Notes: generated from the letters alone by a model not told the origin. DNA of 64,000 nt from Ornithinimicrobium avium (GCF_003351765.1 NZ_CP031229.1:1860001-1924000), one strand, 5' to 3'. Numbered from the stretch's first letter, positions 33,418 through 46,685 are shown. Translations and numbers: made by a program.

Positions 33418-34041
33418 TCAGTGGAGGGCGTCCAGCCGCCACAGCCGTGCGCAGGCGGTGAGGTCGTCGGCGGTGTCGCGCATCCGCGCCGCCCGCGTCA
33501 CCTGCTCGGGCGGGATGTCGTCCACGCCGGGCTCGACCAGCCCGACCGCCATGACGTGGCAGAACGCCGCGGCCCGCTCCAGGGCGACCGCGAGGTCGCC
33601 GCTGAAGACGCCGGTGAGCACCTCCCCGGTCATCGCGGCCAGCGCCATGGGGTCCGGCGGCTCGGCGACGCCGACGATCACCCGGTAGACCTCGGCGCGG
33701 CCCTCCCCCGCGGTCCACAGGCGCCGCACCTCGTCGGGCCGGCGCTGCACCCACTCGTGCAGCAGGTAGAGCCGCCACAGCGCCCCCGGCAGGGTGCGGG
33801 CGGGCCGGTCGGACCACATCTCGGCGACGGTGGCCAGCCCCAGCTCGCGCACCAGCCCGACCAGCCGCGCGGTGAGCTCGGGGTCGTCGGTGTCACGTCC
33901 GCGGCCCACGACGATCTCGGCGGTGCGGTGGGCGGCCTCGACCTGCTCCAGCGGGTCGATCCCTCCGACGACGCTCTCCAGCGACTCGGCAGGTCGGTAG
34001 ACCGGCCGGTGGAAGGCCCTGCGTCCCGCGTCCTCGCTCAT
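33418..34041 (-). CDS. hypothetical protein coupled to treZ
   Basis: 207 aa, soluble, mostly helical by composition. Notable stretches are ARLVGLVRELGLATVAEMWSDRPARTLPGALWRLYLLHEWV and VIVGVAEPPDPMALAAMTGEVLTGVFSGDLAVALERAAAFCHVMA. I do not recognise the family. Its ATG overlaps the treZ stop (ATGA), so it is the third gene of the treY-treZ operon. Confidence 0.7.
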   Translation of the reverse strand: MSEDAGRRAFHRPVYRPAESLESVVGGIDPLEQVEAAHRTAEIVVGRGRDTDDPELTARLVGLVRELGLATVAEMWSDRPARTLPGALWRLYLLHEWVQRRPDEVRRLWTAGEGRAEVYRVIVGVAEPPDPMALAAMTGEVLTGVFSGDLAVALERAAAFCHVMAVGLVEPGVDDIPPEQVTRAARMRDTADDLTACARLWRLDALH

Positions 34042-35819
34042 CCTCGTCCTTCCTGCCCGGCTGCGCCCTCGGGCTCTCCGTGGACGACCGCCACCGAGTC
34101 CGCGCCGAGCACCAGCTGCCCCTCACGGTCCTCGACGGAGCCGAACGAGGTCACGATGCCACCGCTCAGCGGCACCGTCGCGCCGGCCCGCTCCCCGAGC
34201 GTCGCGAGCACGAGGACGGACCCGCGCCGCACCGTGATCAGTTCGCCCCCGCCGGCGGGCTCGCGCAGCACCTCTCCCTGCCCGAGCGGGGTGCTCAGCC
34301 CGGGCAGCTCGCGGCGCAGCCGCAGCAGGGTGCGGTACCAGTCGAGCAGCCGCGCGTGGTCGCCGTGCCCCACCTCCTCCCAGCGCAGGGTCGAGGCCTC
34401 GACCGTCCCCTCGTCCTGGGGATCGGGCACCTCCCCGGCCCAGCCGTGCTCGGCGAACTCCCGCTCGCGCCCCTCGCGGATCGACTGCGCCAGCCAGTCC
34501 TCGGCGTGGTCGGTGAAGTACTGCCACGGCGTCGAGGCACCCCACTCCTCGCCCATGAACAGCATCGGCGTCCACGGGGAGGTCAGCAGCAGCGCGGCCC
34601 CGAGCGCGGCCCGCCCCAGGGGTATGCCGTGCACCAGCCGGTCCCCGGCGGCCCGGTTGCCGACCTGGTCGTGGGTCTGCAGGGAGGCGACGAAGCGCCA
34701 GCCGGGCGTCACCTCCGGGTCGACCGGCCGCCCGTGCCGGCGCCCGCGGAAGGTGGAGAAGGTGCCGTCGTGGAAGAACGGGGTGTCCGCCAGGACCTTG
34801 GCCAGCGCCCCCGGGTCGGCGAAGTCGGCGAAGTAGCCCTGCGTCTCCCCGGTCAGCGCGACGTGCAGCGCGTGGTGGACGTCGTCGGCCCACTGCCCGT
34901 GCAGCCCCTGCCCGCCGAGGCCCCCGGACGCGAGCGGGGCCACCGTGGCGGGGTCGTTGCGGTCCGACTCGGCGACGAGCGTGCGGGGTATGCCGCTGCG
35001 CTCCCCGATCTCGTCGGCCAGCTCGGCCAGCTCCTCCAGCAGCGGCAGTGCGCGCTCGTCGTGGAGGGCGTGCACGGCGTCGAGCCGCAGCCCGTCGAGG
35101 TGGTAGTCCTCCAGCCACATCGCGACGTTGTCGAGGACGTAGGCGCGCACCTCGTCGCTGCCCGGCCCGTCGAGGTTGAGCGCCTCGCCCCAGGGCGTGT
35201 GGTGGCGGTCGGTGAAGTAGGGGCCGGACTGCGAGAGGTAGTTGCCGCTCGGGCCGAGGTGGTTGTAGACGACGTCCAGCCAGACCGCCAGGCCGCGGGC
35301 GTGCGCGGCGTCGACGAGGCGGGCCAGGCCGACGGGCCCCCCGTAGGGCTCGTGCACCGCATACAGGCAGACGCCGTCGTAGCCCCACCCGTGCCGCCCG
35401 GGGAAGGCGGCCACCGGCATGAGCTCGACGACGGAGACCCCCAGGTCCACGAGGTGGTCGAGGTACTCGACCACGCCGTCGAAGGTGCGCTGCGGGGTGA
35501 AGGTGCCCACGTGCAGCTCGTAGACCGCGGCGCCCTCGAGCGGGACCCCGCGCCAGCCCTGGTCCGTCCAGTCGAACGTCGAGGTGTCCACGAGCGCGCT
35601 GGCGGCGTGGACGCCGTCCGGCTGTCGGCGCGAGCGCGGGTCCGGGACGGGCGGGCGCCCGTCGATCGCGAACGCGTAGCGCCCGTCGAGCGGGTCCGTG
35701 CTCGCCTGCCACCAGCCGCCGCCGACGGGTGCCATCGGCACGCCGGTCGCGCCGTCGGCGCCGAGGCGCACCTCGACGCGGTCGGCCTCCGGCGCCCAGA
35801 GCCGGTAGGGGTGGCTCAT
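34038..35819 (-). CDS. treZ: malto-oligosyltrehalose trehalohydrolase
   Basis: 593 aa GH13 enzyme. N-terminal carbohydrate-binding-like domain (RLWAPEADRVEVRL), then the barrel with VYELHVGTFTPQRTFDG and VELMPVAAFPGRHGWGYDGV. Catalytic nucleophile region DGLRLDAVHAL, acid LVAESDRNDP and SLQTHDQVGNRA follow, then WTPMLFMGEEWG. It releases trehalose from maltooligosyltrehalose. Start overlaps the treY stop by 4 nt. Confidence 0.95.
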   Translation of the reverse strand: MSHPYRLWAPEADRVEVRLGADGATGVPMAPVGGGWWQASTDPLDGRYAFAIDGRPPVPDPRSRRQPDGVHAASALVDTSTFDWTDQGWRGVPLEGAAVYELHVGTFTPQRTFDGVVEYLDHLVDLGVSVVELMPVAAFPGRHGWGYDGVCLYAVHEPYGGPVGLARLVDAAHARGLAVWLDVVYNHLGPSGNYLSQSGPYFTDRHHTPWGEALNLDGPGSDEVRAYVLDNVAMWLEDYHLDGLRLDAVHALHDERALPLLEELAELADEIGERSGIPRTLVAESDRNDPATVAPLASGGLGGQGLHGQWADDVHHALHVALTGETQGYFADFADPGALAKVLADTPFFHDGTFSTFRGRRHGRPVDPEVTPGWRFVASLQTHDQVGNRAAGDRLVHGIPLGRAALGAALLLTSPWTPMLFMGEEWGASTPWQYFTDHAEDWLAQSIREGREREFAEHGWAGEVPDPQDEGTVEASTLRWEEVGHGDHARLLDWYRTLLRLRRELPGLSTPLGQGEVLREPAGGGELITVRRGSVLVLATLGERAGATVPLSGGIVTSFGSVEDREGQLVLGADSVAVVHGEPEGAAGQEGRG

Positions 35820-38293
35820 CGCGGGCCTTCCTCGAGGTCCTCCGCCCGCACCAGCAGCGCCGCCGGGGACACCGCGAAGACGTCCACCGCCGCAAGGCCC
35901 TCGTCGCCGACCCGATGGTCGGCGCCGGTGAGCGCGTCGCGCCAGTGGCCGGGCGGCAGCGGGATGCGCGTGTCCCCCAGGCCGCCGCGGGCGCCGAGCG
36001 CGCGGGGCGCCCGGATGGTCAGCGTCGCGGCCACCCCGCCGCGCACGAAGCCGAGCACGTGCTCGCCGGCGTCGAGAGCGGCATACCCGGCGCCGGGGCC
36101 GTAGGCCTGCGGCAGCCAGGTGCGCAGGCGCAGCAGGCGGGAGGTGACCCAGAGGATCTCGTCGGAGAGGTCCTGCGGACGGCCCTCGGCGTCGAGGCGG
36201 ACCAGCCGCTCCACCCGCTCGCGGTAGTCGACGGGGCGGCGGTTGTCGGGGTCGACGAGGGAGAGGTCGACCAGGCCGGAGCCCTGGTAGGTGTCGGGGA
36301 CGCCGGGCAGGGTGAGCTGGATGATCTTCTGCGCCAGGGTGAGCGTGCGGATGGTGAGCGCGTTGTCGCCCACGGCCGCGCCGATGGCCGCGTCGACGGG
36401 GCCGCCGTGCGAGACCATCTCGTCCGCGAGCGCGAGGACCCGACCCTCGTAGTCCTCGTCGGGCTCGACCCAGGCGGTGTGCAGCTTGGCCTCGCGCAGC
36501 GCCTTGGTCAGGTAGTCGCGCAGCCGCTGCGGCGACACCCTCCCCGCGCCGACCAGCGTCTGCCAGACGAGGTGGGCGGTCGGCGCGTCGACGCCGTGCC
36601 GCTGGGCCGCGGCGGCCCCGGCCTGCGACAGCCCGCGCCAGGCGTCGGCGTCGCCGGCGACGGCGAGGATCCGCGCGCGCACGTCCTCGCTGCGCTTGGT
36701 GTCGTGGGTGGACAGGGTGGTCATCCCGAGCGGCCAGTGCTCGGCCTGGTGGGCGGCCCAGGTGTGCAGCGCCGCCACCGCCTCCTCGGGCCGCTCGCCG
36801 ACGCTGGGGTCGGCGCCGACCTCGTTGAGCGCGACCAGCCGGTGCCAGCGGTAGAAGGCGGTGTCCTCGATGCCCTTGGCCATGACCGGGCCGGTCGTCT
36901 GCTGGAAGCGGACGCACAGGTCGGTCGCGGCGCCCGGGTCGGTCGCGCAGCCGTCCGGGTGGAGCAGGACCTCGCCGAGCGCGTCGACCTCGGTGAGCAG
37001 GTCAGGACGTGCGGCGCGGGCACGCTCGAGCGCGTCGACGAGGGGGCGGTGCAGGCTCTCGTCGTCCTCGCTGCCGGGGTCTCCGGGACGGACGTAGGCG
37101 CGGTAGACGTGCACGTCGACGAGCAGCTCGACCAGCGCGGCGCGCAGCCGGTGCTCGTCAAGGTGCGGCAGCGCCTCGACGGCGCGGCGCAGGAGCCGGT
37201 TGACCTCGGGCTGCAGCAGCGCGTCCACCGCCTGGCGCTTGCAGCGCTCGACCTCGACGTCGAGGTCGGGCTCGCCGCCGGTGGCGAACCAGGCGGTGCT
37301 GACGACGTCCGCGGTGGTCGGGTCGACGAGGGCCGCGGTGAGCGCGGCGTTGGCGTCGTAGCCGGTGGTGCCCTGGCAGGCCCACGACGCCGGGAGGCGC
37401 TCGTCGCCCTCGAGGATCTTCTCCACCCAGACCGGCGTGCCGGGGCGGGTGCTCTCGGCGAGCATCTCCAGGTAGCCCTGCGGGTCGGCGAGCCCGTCGG
37501 GGTGGTCGATGCGGAAGCCGTCGATCACTCCCCGGTGGTGCAGGTCGAGCAGCTCGGCGTGGGTGGCCTCGAAGACGTCGGCCTCCTCGACGCGGACGCC
37601 GATGAGCCCGTCGACCTCGAAGAACCGGCGGTAGTTGAGGACCTCGGGCGCCTGGAGCCAGTGGGCGAGCAGCCAGTGCTGCTGGTCCAGCAGGGCGGCG
37701 AGGTCGCCGCCGTCGGCGAGGTGCTCGGTGCCGAGGGCGAGCGGCAGGACGTGCTCGTGGTAGCGCACGACCCGCTGACCGGCGGCCGGGCCTTCGTCCT
37801 CGCCCCCGGTGCCGACGGTGATCTCGCCGGCCGCGAGCACCTCCTGGAGCGGCTGGCCGAGCACCGGCAGGCCGAACCGCTGGCCCAGGTGCGCCCAGTC
37901 GACGTCGAACCAGTGGGCGCGCGGGGAGTTCGGGCCCTCACGGAGGACCTCCCACAGGGGTGCGTTGCGCCATACCTGGGGCACGAGGGCCATGTGGTTG
38001 GGGACCACGTCGACGATCACGCCCATCCCCCGCCGGTGCGCGTCCTCGGCGAGCCGCTCGAGGGCCTCCCGCCCGCCGAGCTCGGGGCTGACCTGCGTGT
38101 GGTCCAGCACGTCGTAGCCGTGCTCGCTGCCCGGCACCGCGGTCAGCACCGGCGAGAGGTAGACGTGGCTGGCGCCGAGCGCCTCGACGTAGGGCAGGAC
38201 GCTCTGCGCGTCGTCGCAGGTGAAACCGGAGTTCAGCTGCATCCGGTAGGTGGCGGTCAGCGGGCGGCGCTCGGTGCGGTCGTAGGTCGTCAT
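35816..38293 (-). CDS. treY: malto-oligosyltrehalose synthase
   Basis: 825 aa GH13. TATYRMQLNSGFTCDDAQSVLPY, SHVYLSPVLTAVPGSEHGYDV and GVIVDVVPNHMA open the barrel. The family insertion carries NYRRFFEVDGLIGVRVE and GFRIDHPDGLADP; KILEGDERL and GMTTLSTHDTKRSEDVRARI follow, with LTLPGVPDTYQG near the end. It converts the reducing end of maltodextrins to a trehalosyl unit. Together with TreZ it makes trehalose; the debranching enzyme TreX is not in the window. Confidence 0.95.
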   Translation of the reverse strand: MTTYDRTERRPLTATYRMQLNSGFTCDDAQSVLPYVEALGASHVYLSPVLTAVPGSEHGYDVLDHTQVSPELGGREALERLAEDAHRRGMGVIVDVVPNHMALVPQVWRNAPLWEVLREGPNSPRAHWFDVDWAHLGQRFGLPVLGQPLQEVLAAGEITVGTGGEDEGPAAGQRVVRYHEHVLPLALGTEHLADGGDLAALLDQQHWLLAHWLQAPEVLNYRRFFEVDGLIGVRVEEADVFEATHAELLDLHHRGVIDGFRIDHPDGLADPQGYLEMLAESTRPGTPVWVEKILEGDERLPASWACQGTTGYDANAALTAALVDPTTADVVSTAWFATGGEPDLDVEVERCKRQAVDALLQPEVNRLLRRAVEALPHLDEHRLRAALVELLVDVHVYRAYVRPGDPGSEDDESLHRPLVDALERARAARPDLLTEVDALGEVLLHPDGCATDPGAATDLCVRFQQTTGPVMAKGIEDTAFYRWHRLVALNEVGADPSVGERPEEAVAALHTWAAHQAEHWPLGMTTLSTHDTKRSEDVRARILAVAGDADAWRGLSQAGAAAAQRHGVDAPTAHLVWQTLVGAGRVSPQRLRDYLTKALREAKLHTAWVEPDEDYEGRVLALADEMVSHGGPVDAAIGAAVGDNALTIRTLTLAQKIIQLTLPGVPDTYQGSGLVDLSLVDPDNRRPVDYRERVERLVRLDAEGRPQDLSDEILWVTSRLLRLRTWLPQAYGPGAGYAALDAGEHVLGFVRGGVAATLTIRAPRALGARGGLGDTRIPLPPGHWRDALTGADHRVGDEGLAAVDVFAVSPAALLVRAEDLEEGPR

Positions 38294-38359
38294 GGCCCGA
38301 CCAGTCTGACAGGGTCGCGAGCAGCGGGCCCCACCGTGCAGCCAGTAGAGTCCGGCCGT

Positions 38360-39271
38360 ATGCACCTCGTTGTGGGAGACGGTCTCGACGAGCGGTCCAT
38401 CGCGCGGCACCTCTTCCAGCTCCGGCAGCGGCTCCACCCGGGTGAGGAGCTGACCTTCCTCGGTGGCGCGCGTCCCGACCTGGACCACGACCTCTTCGTG
38501 GTGACGACCGCGCGGCTCCTCTGCGTCGACAGCCGCGCCGGCTATGCGTTCACCGACGGCTTCGCCCTGTCGGACGTGGTGCGCGCGTCCGCGCGCGAGG
38601 ACGCCGACGGGGACTGCGTGCACGTCAGCCTGCCGCACGACGGCTACTGGATCCTGCGCCCGCTCGGCACCCCGACCAACGCCACCGCCCTGGCCATGGC
38701 CATCCTGGACAGCGGACGCGCGCCGCACGACGTCCCCGGCGACGGCCCGATCCCGCACGAGCACCACGACACCCCCACCGACGTCGACCTCTCGGGCACC
38801 GACTACCTGCACGTCGTCGTCTCCGGCCACGAGGTCGAGACCATGGACCTCTCGGTCCCGCTGGGCCTGCTCACCCAGCTCCTGCACTCACGGACGACCT
38901 CACGCACGTTCCTGGAGCGGGTCTCCCTCTCCTTCCACGGCTACGGCAGGAGCGACACCGAGCTCCACGAGGTCCCGCAGGTGCGGGCCTACGCGCAGGC
39001 GCTGGACCAGCGGTTCCCCTACTGGCTGTACTACCTGGACAAGCGCACCAACTCCTTCGACCTGCTGTGGCGCTGCTGCGCGCCGCCCGTGCCGACGCCC
39101 GAGGACGAGGCCCAGACCTCCTACCCGCCGGAGCTGGAGAAGCGGCTCCAGGAGTGGTGGCTGCCGGCCCTGGACGTGGCGTGCACCTTCGCGGAGCTCG
39201 ACGCCGAGGAACGCGAAGCACTGGCCGACCGCGCGGACCGGTATCTGCGGGGCGAGCGCCTCTTCACCTGA
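38360..39271 (+). CDS. hypothetical protein with a PH-like N-terminal region
   Basis: 303 aa. Residues ~20-105 (EELTFLGGARPDLDHDLFVVTTARLLCVDS...) read like a bacterial PH domain: hydrophobic strands, an LFVVTTARLL turn and a final helix. The C-terminal half is charged and Trp/Tyr-rich (RFPYWLYYLDKRTNSFDLLW). No catalytic motif. TAGAGT at 38346-38351 lies 8 nt before the ATG, so leaderless; it is divergent from treY. Family unknown. Confidence 0.75.
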   Translation: MHLVVGDGLDERSIARHLFQLRQRLHPGEELTFLGGARPDLDHDLFVVTTARLLCVDSRAGYAFTDGFALSDVVRASAREDADGDCVHVSLPHDGYWILRPLGTPTNATALAMAILDSGRAPHDVPGDGPIPHEHHDTPTDVDLSGTDYLHVVVSGHEVETMDLSVPLGLLTQLLHSRTTSRTFLERVSLSFHGYGRSDTELHEVPQVRAYAQALDQRFPYWLYYLDKRTNSFDLLWRCCAPPVPTPEDEAQTSYPPELEKRLQEWWLPALDVACTFAELDAEEREALADRADRYLRGERLFT

Positions 39272-39278
39272 TCGACCG

Positions 39279-39300
39279 AACCGGGGCAGTCGCCCCGGTT
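39279..39300. terminator. hairpin terminator, first of a duplicated pair
   Basis: A 9-bp stem AACCGGGGC/GCCCCGGTT with loop AGTC, 8 nt after the stop of the PH-like gene. It is part of a 28-bp direct repeat (39271-39298). Confidence 0.75.
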
Positions 39301-39333
39301 GCCCTCGGCCCTGGCCGCGGCGCATCGACCGGA

Positions 39334-39351
39334 CCGGGGCGCTCGCCCCGG
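39334..39351. terminator. hairpin terminator, second copy of the duplicated unit
   Basis: A 7-bp stem CCGGGGC/GCCCCGG with loop GCTC. The enclosing 39324-39351 matches 39271-39298 at 25 of 28 positions, so one terminator unit has been duplicated 53 bp apart, between the PH-like gene and metH. Confidence 0.7.
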
Positions 39352-39401
39352 GCGGACCGAGCGTGTCGCCGGTCGTGGGGTGGCCGCTCTAGAGTGTGGG
39401 A

Positions 39402-43151
<3,750 letters not shown>

Positions 43152-43218
43152 GGCCGGTGCCGCACGCGACCCCGCGCGCGGGCGCGCGCGCCCGGGCCCG
43201 CGTGATACCGCATACCTC

Positions 43219-43259
43219 GATCACGACTCAGCAACGAAAGGATCACGGAAGGATCACGA
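43219..43259 (+). promoter_or_regulatory. helically phased direct repeats upstream of the glycine betaine operon
   Basis: GATCACGA (43219), a weaker AGCAACGA (43230), GATCACGG (43241) and GATCACGA (43252) are spaced exactly 11 bp apart in a locally AT-richer stretch. A response regulator or other tandem-binding protein could occupy one face. The remainder of 43152-43429 holds a GC/CG-alternating hairpin after metH and no gene. Confidence 0.55.
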
Positions 43260-43429
43260 AACCTTGTTTTGGGGGGCAGCGAGTGGCGCGCATCACCCGC
43301 ACGGTCCTACGGTCGAGTACGGCCTGGCTCCCGGACCTTCCGTGACCGTCCGGGTGCATCGCCGCCCGGGACCCGCGTGAGGACCGGGCCCAGCCGGGCC
43401 GAGACCGCTCCCGAGGAGGGACCCAGCCC

Positions 43430-44680
43430 TTGCCACTGATCTCCGCACAACATCTCTACAAGGTCTTCGGCCGACGCCCGCAACGCGGCGTCGAGGCCCT
43501 CGAGCGTGGCGCCACCCGCGAGGAGCTGCGCGCCGAGGGGCTCACCCCGGCCGTCATCGACGCGAGCTTCGACGTCGCCCCGGGCGAGATCTTCGTGGTG
43601 ATGGGCCTGTCCGGGTCGGGCAAGTCGACCCTCATCCGGATGATCAACGGTCTGCACCCCGCCACCGCGGGCGACGTCGTCATCGACGGGGCGAACCTCG
43701 CCCGGCTCAAGGGCGAGGCGCTGCGCCGCGTGCGCCGGGAGAAGATCTCGATGGTCTTCCAGCACTTCGCCCTCCTGCCGCACCGCACCGTCGGCGAGAA
43801 CGCCGCCTACGGCCTGAAGGTGCAGGGCATCAACCGCGCCGACCGCGAGGCGCGCGCCACCAGGGCGCTGTCCATGGTGGGCCTGTCCGGCTGGGGTGGC
43901 TCGATGCCCGGGGAGCTGTCCGGAGGTATGCAGCAGCGCGTCGGCCTGGCCCGCGCGCTGGCCTCCGAGACCGACATCATGCTCATGGACGAGGCGTTCA
44001 GCGCCCTGGACCCGCTCATCCGCCGCGAGATGCAGGACCAGCTCGTCGAGCTGCAGCAGCGGCTGGACAAGACGATCCTGTTCATCACCCACGACCTCAA
44101 CGAGGCGATGCGACTGGGCGACCGGATCGCGATGATGCGCGACGGGCGGATCGAGCAGATCGGCACGGCTGAGCAGATCCTCAACGACCCCAAGAACAAC
44201 TACGTCGCCAAGTTCGTCCACGACGTGGACCGGGCGAAGGTCCTCACGGCCGGCTCGGTGATGGAGCCGCCCGCGGTGGTCATCGGCGCCGAGCAGGGTC
44301 CGCAGCAGGCGCACAAGCTCATCCGCGAGCACCAGCTCAACGCGCTTCCGGTGGTCAACCGCGACCGCACCCCGGTCGGCGTGGTGCTGCCGGGCGAGAT
44401 CGCCCGCGCCGTGCGCGAGGGCAGCGCGGTCCTGCCCCTGACCGAGCGCAGCGCCACCACCGTGACCCTGCAGACACCGCTGGCCGACCTGCTGGCCGAC
44501 GCCGCACGGCGCGAGTCGCCGTTGCTGGTCGTGGACGAGCAGGGCCGGCTGGCCGGGCTCATCCCCAGGGTGACGTTGCTCGCGGCGCTCTCCCACGAGC
44601 CCAACGGGGTGGACGCGCCTCCCTCGGGCGAGGCCCGCGATCCCCACGCCCCGACGACCGGTGAGGAGGTCCCGGCATGA
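43430..44680 (+). CDS. glycine betaine/proline ABC transporter ATP-binding protein (ProV/OpuAA)
   Basis: 416 aa from a TTG with GAGGAGGGA 8 nt upstream. Walker A GLSGSGKST, Q-loop MVFQHFALLPHRTVGEN, signature LSGGMQQRVGLARAL, Walker B IMLMDEAFSALD, H-loop FITHD. The C-terminal ~130 residues hold a CBS-type region (VLTAGSVMEPPAVV, LNALPVVN), which senses ionic strength in OpuA. First gene of a three-gene osmolyte importer. Confidence 0.93.
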   Translation: MPLISAQHLYKVFGRRPQRGVEALERGATREELRAEGLTPAVIDASFDVAPGEIFVVMGLSGSGKSTLIRMINGLHPATAGDVVIDGANLARLKGEALRRVRREKISMVFQHFALLPHRTVGENAAYGLKVQGINRADREARATRALSMVGLSGWGGSMPGELSGGMQQRVGLARALASETDIMLMDEAFSALDPLIRREMQDQLVELQQRLDKTILFITHDLNEAMRLGDRIAMMRDGRIEQIGTAEQILNDPKNNYVAKFVHDVDRAKVLTAGSVMEPPAVVIGAEQGPQQAHKLIREHQLNALPVVNRDRTPVGVVLPGEIARAVREGSAVLPLTERSATTVTLQTPLADLLADAARRESPLLVVDEQGRLAGLIPRVTLLAALSHEPNGVDAPPSGEARDPHAPTTGEEVPA

Positions 44681-45654
44681 GCACCGCCGAGGAGAGCCTG
44701 CTGCCCCAGGTACCGATCGGAGACTGGGCCGACCAGGCCTTCGACTGGATCGACGACAACCTCACCTTCCTGCTCGACGGGTTCAGCACGCTGGTGAGCA
44801 CCGTGGTCAACGGGCTCATCGACGTGCTCACCTGGCCGCCGGCCCTGGTGATGGTCGTCATCTTCGCCCTGGTCGGCTGGCTCGTCAGCTCCTGGAAGCT
44901 GGCGCTGGGGACGGCCATCGGCTTCATGCTCATCATCTCGATGGACATGTGGCTGGCGGCCATGCAGACCCTGGCGCTGGTCATCATCGCCACCCTGATC
45001 GCCGTCATCGTCGCCGTCCCCGTAGGGGTGCTCGCCGCCCGCAACGACACGGTGAGCGCGATCGTGCGGCCGATCCTGGACTTCATGCAGACGATGCCGG
45101 CCTTCGTCTACCTGATCCCCGCCGTCATCTTCTTCTCGATCGGCCTGGTGCCCGGTGCCTTCGCCACGATCATCTTCGCGCTGCCGCCGGGCGTCCGGCT
45201 CACCGAGCTGGGCATCCGGCAGGTGGACCAGGAGACCGTCGAGGCGGGGCAGGCCTTCGGCGCCTCGCCCTGGCAGATCCTCCGTGGCATCCAGCTGCCG
45301 CTGGCGGTGCCGACGATCATGGCCGGCATCAACCAGGTCATCATGCTGGCCCTGTCGATGGCGGTCATCGCCGGCATGACCGGCGCCGACGGCCTGGGCA
45401 AGCTGATCGTCTCCTCGATCGCCCGGCTCAACACCTCGCTGGGCGTGGAGGCCGGCATCGCCGTGGTGATCCTGGCGATCTTCCTGGACCGCGTCACCGC
45501 CGCGCTGGGCACGCCCGGCAAGCACCCCGGCTCGCTGCTGGCCCTCCTCCGACGCCGGAGCGGGCGCAGGCGCCCGGTCGAGGAGGCAGAGGACGCCGCC
45601 GAGGAGGCTACGTCCACCGCCCCACCGAAGCAGCTGCCGATCTCGAACATCTGA
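44677..45654 (+). CDS. glycine betaine/proline ABC transporter permease (ProW/OpuAB)
   Basis: 325 aa with about six to seven membrane segments and the coupling-loop sequence VEAGQAFGASPWQILRGIQLPLAVP. MQTMPAFVYLIPAVIFFSIGLVPG is highly conserved in ProW/OpuAB. Start overlaps the ATPase stop (ATGA). The C-terminal tail is Arg/Glu-rich. Confidence 0.93.
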   Translation: MSTAEESLLPQVPIGDWADQAFDWIDDNLTFLLDGFSTLVSTVVNGLIDVLTWPPALVMVVIFALVGWLVSSWKLALGTAIGFMLIISMDMWLAAMQTLALVIIATLIAVIVAVPVGVLAARNDTVSAIVRPILDFMQTMPAFVYLIPAVIFFSIGLVPGAFATIIFALPPGVRLTELGIRQVDQETVEAGQAFGASPWQILRGIQLPLAVPTIMAGINQVIMLALSMAVIAGMTGADGLGKLIVSSIARLNTSLGVEAGIAVVILAIFLDRVTAALGTPGKHPGSLLALLRRRSGRRRPVEEAEDAAEEATSTAPPKQLPISNI

Positions 45655-45685
45655 ACCCCCCTTCCGACTGAAAGGAACACACGAC

Positions 45686-46657
45686 ATGAGGACCACCACG
45701 ATGAAGCGCCGCTCCGTGGCCACGCTGGCCACGCTCGCCACCGCCAGCCTCGTCCTGGCCGCCTGCGGCAGCGACGGCGGGACCGACACCGGCAGCACCG
45801 GCGCCGAGGACACCCAGAGCGCGTCCGAGGCTGACGGCGCCGCGGCCGGCGGCGACGTCTCCGGCACCATCACGATGGGCTTCCTGCCCGCCTGGACCGA
45901 CGGTCTGAGCATGGCCTACCTGCTGCAGAACCAGCTGGAGGAGATGGGCTACACCGTCGAGATGCAGACCGTCTCCGAGGCTGCGCTGCTCTACGCCGGC
46001 GTGGCCGCGGGTGACGTCAACATGTACCCCTCCGCGTGGCCCGAGGTCACGCACGCCGACTACATGGAGGAGTTCGGCGACGACATCGAGGACCTCGGCA
46101 CCTACTACGGCAACGCCAAGCTGACCATCGCGGTGCCCGACTACGTCGAGATCACCTCGCTGGACGAGCTGGCCGACAACGCCGACATGTTCGGCGGCAA
46201 GATCATCGGGATCGAGCCCGGCGCCGGCCTGACCCGCGTGACCTCCGAGGAGATGATGCCGGCCTACGGCCTCGAGGACAGCTACGAGCTGGTCACCTCC
46301 TCCACCACCGCGATGCTCTCCGAGCTGCAGGGCGCGGTCGACGACGAGAAGCCGATCGTCGTCACCCTGTGGCGCCCGTTCTGGGCCAACAGCTCCTTCC
46401 CCGTGCGCGACCTGGAGGACCCGAAGGGTGCCATGGGCGAGCCCGAGGGCCTGCACTTCCTGGGCAACAAGGGCTTCGCCGAGGAGTTCCCGGAGGCCGC
46501 CGACTGGATCGGCCAGCTCAAGCTGGACGACGACCAGTACGGCTCCCTGGAGGACATGGTCGTCAACGAGTACGGCGAGGGCAAGGAGGCCGAGGCGGTC
46601 GAGGCCTGGCTCGAGGCGAACCCCGACGTGCTCCCCGCGCTGCCCGGCTCCGAATGA
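45686..46657 (+). CDS. glycine betaine-binding lipoprotein (ProX/OpuAC-like)
   Basis: 323 aa. Signal peptide with lipobox LVLAAC (Cys near residue 27), an acidic Ser/Gly linker, then a type II periplasmic-binding fold: GFLPAWTDGLSMAYLLQNQLEEMG, YPSAWPEVTHADYM, GIEPGAGLTRVTSEEM and TLWRPFWANSSFPVRDLEDP. Aromatic residues would form the box for the quaternary ammonium. AAAGGA lies upstream of the ATG. Confidence 0.92.
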   Translation: MRTTTMKRRSVATLATLATASLVLAACGSDGGTDTGSTGAEDTQSASEADGAAAGGDVSGTITMGFLPAWTDGLSMAYLLQNQLEEMGYTVEMQTVSEAALLYAGVAAGDVNMYPSAWPEVTHADYMEEFGDDIEDLGTYYGNAKLTIAVPDYVEITSLDELADNADMFGGKIIGIEPGAGLTRVTSEEMMPAYGLEDSYELVTSSTTAMLSELQGAVDDEKPIVVTLWRPFWANSSFPVRDLEDPKGAMGEPEGLHFLGNKGFAEEFPEAADWIGQLKLDDDQYGSLEDMVVNEYGEGKEAEAVEAWLEANPDVLPALPGSE

Positions 46658-46685
46658 GCCACCGACCGCGCGCCTGACGCACCTC

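Noticed and set aside
39352..39401. Cobalamin or SAM riboswitch before metH
   Set aside because: Space after the duplicated terminators is about 50 nt and the promoter is leaderless; no conserved box is visible.
43219..43259. DnaA boxes
   Set aside because: GATCACGA lacks the TTNTCCACA core, and the spacing is regular as for a regulator.
43152..43429. c-di-AMP (ydaO) riboswitch before the betaine operon
   Set aside because: The context is right but I could not find the conserved riboswitch core; only the phased repeats are clear.
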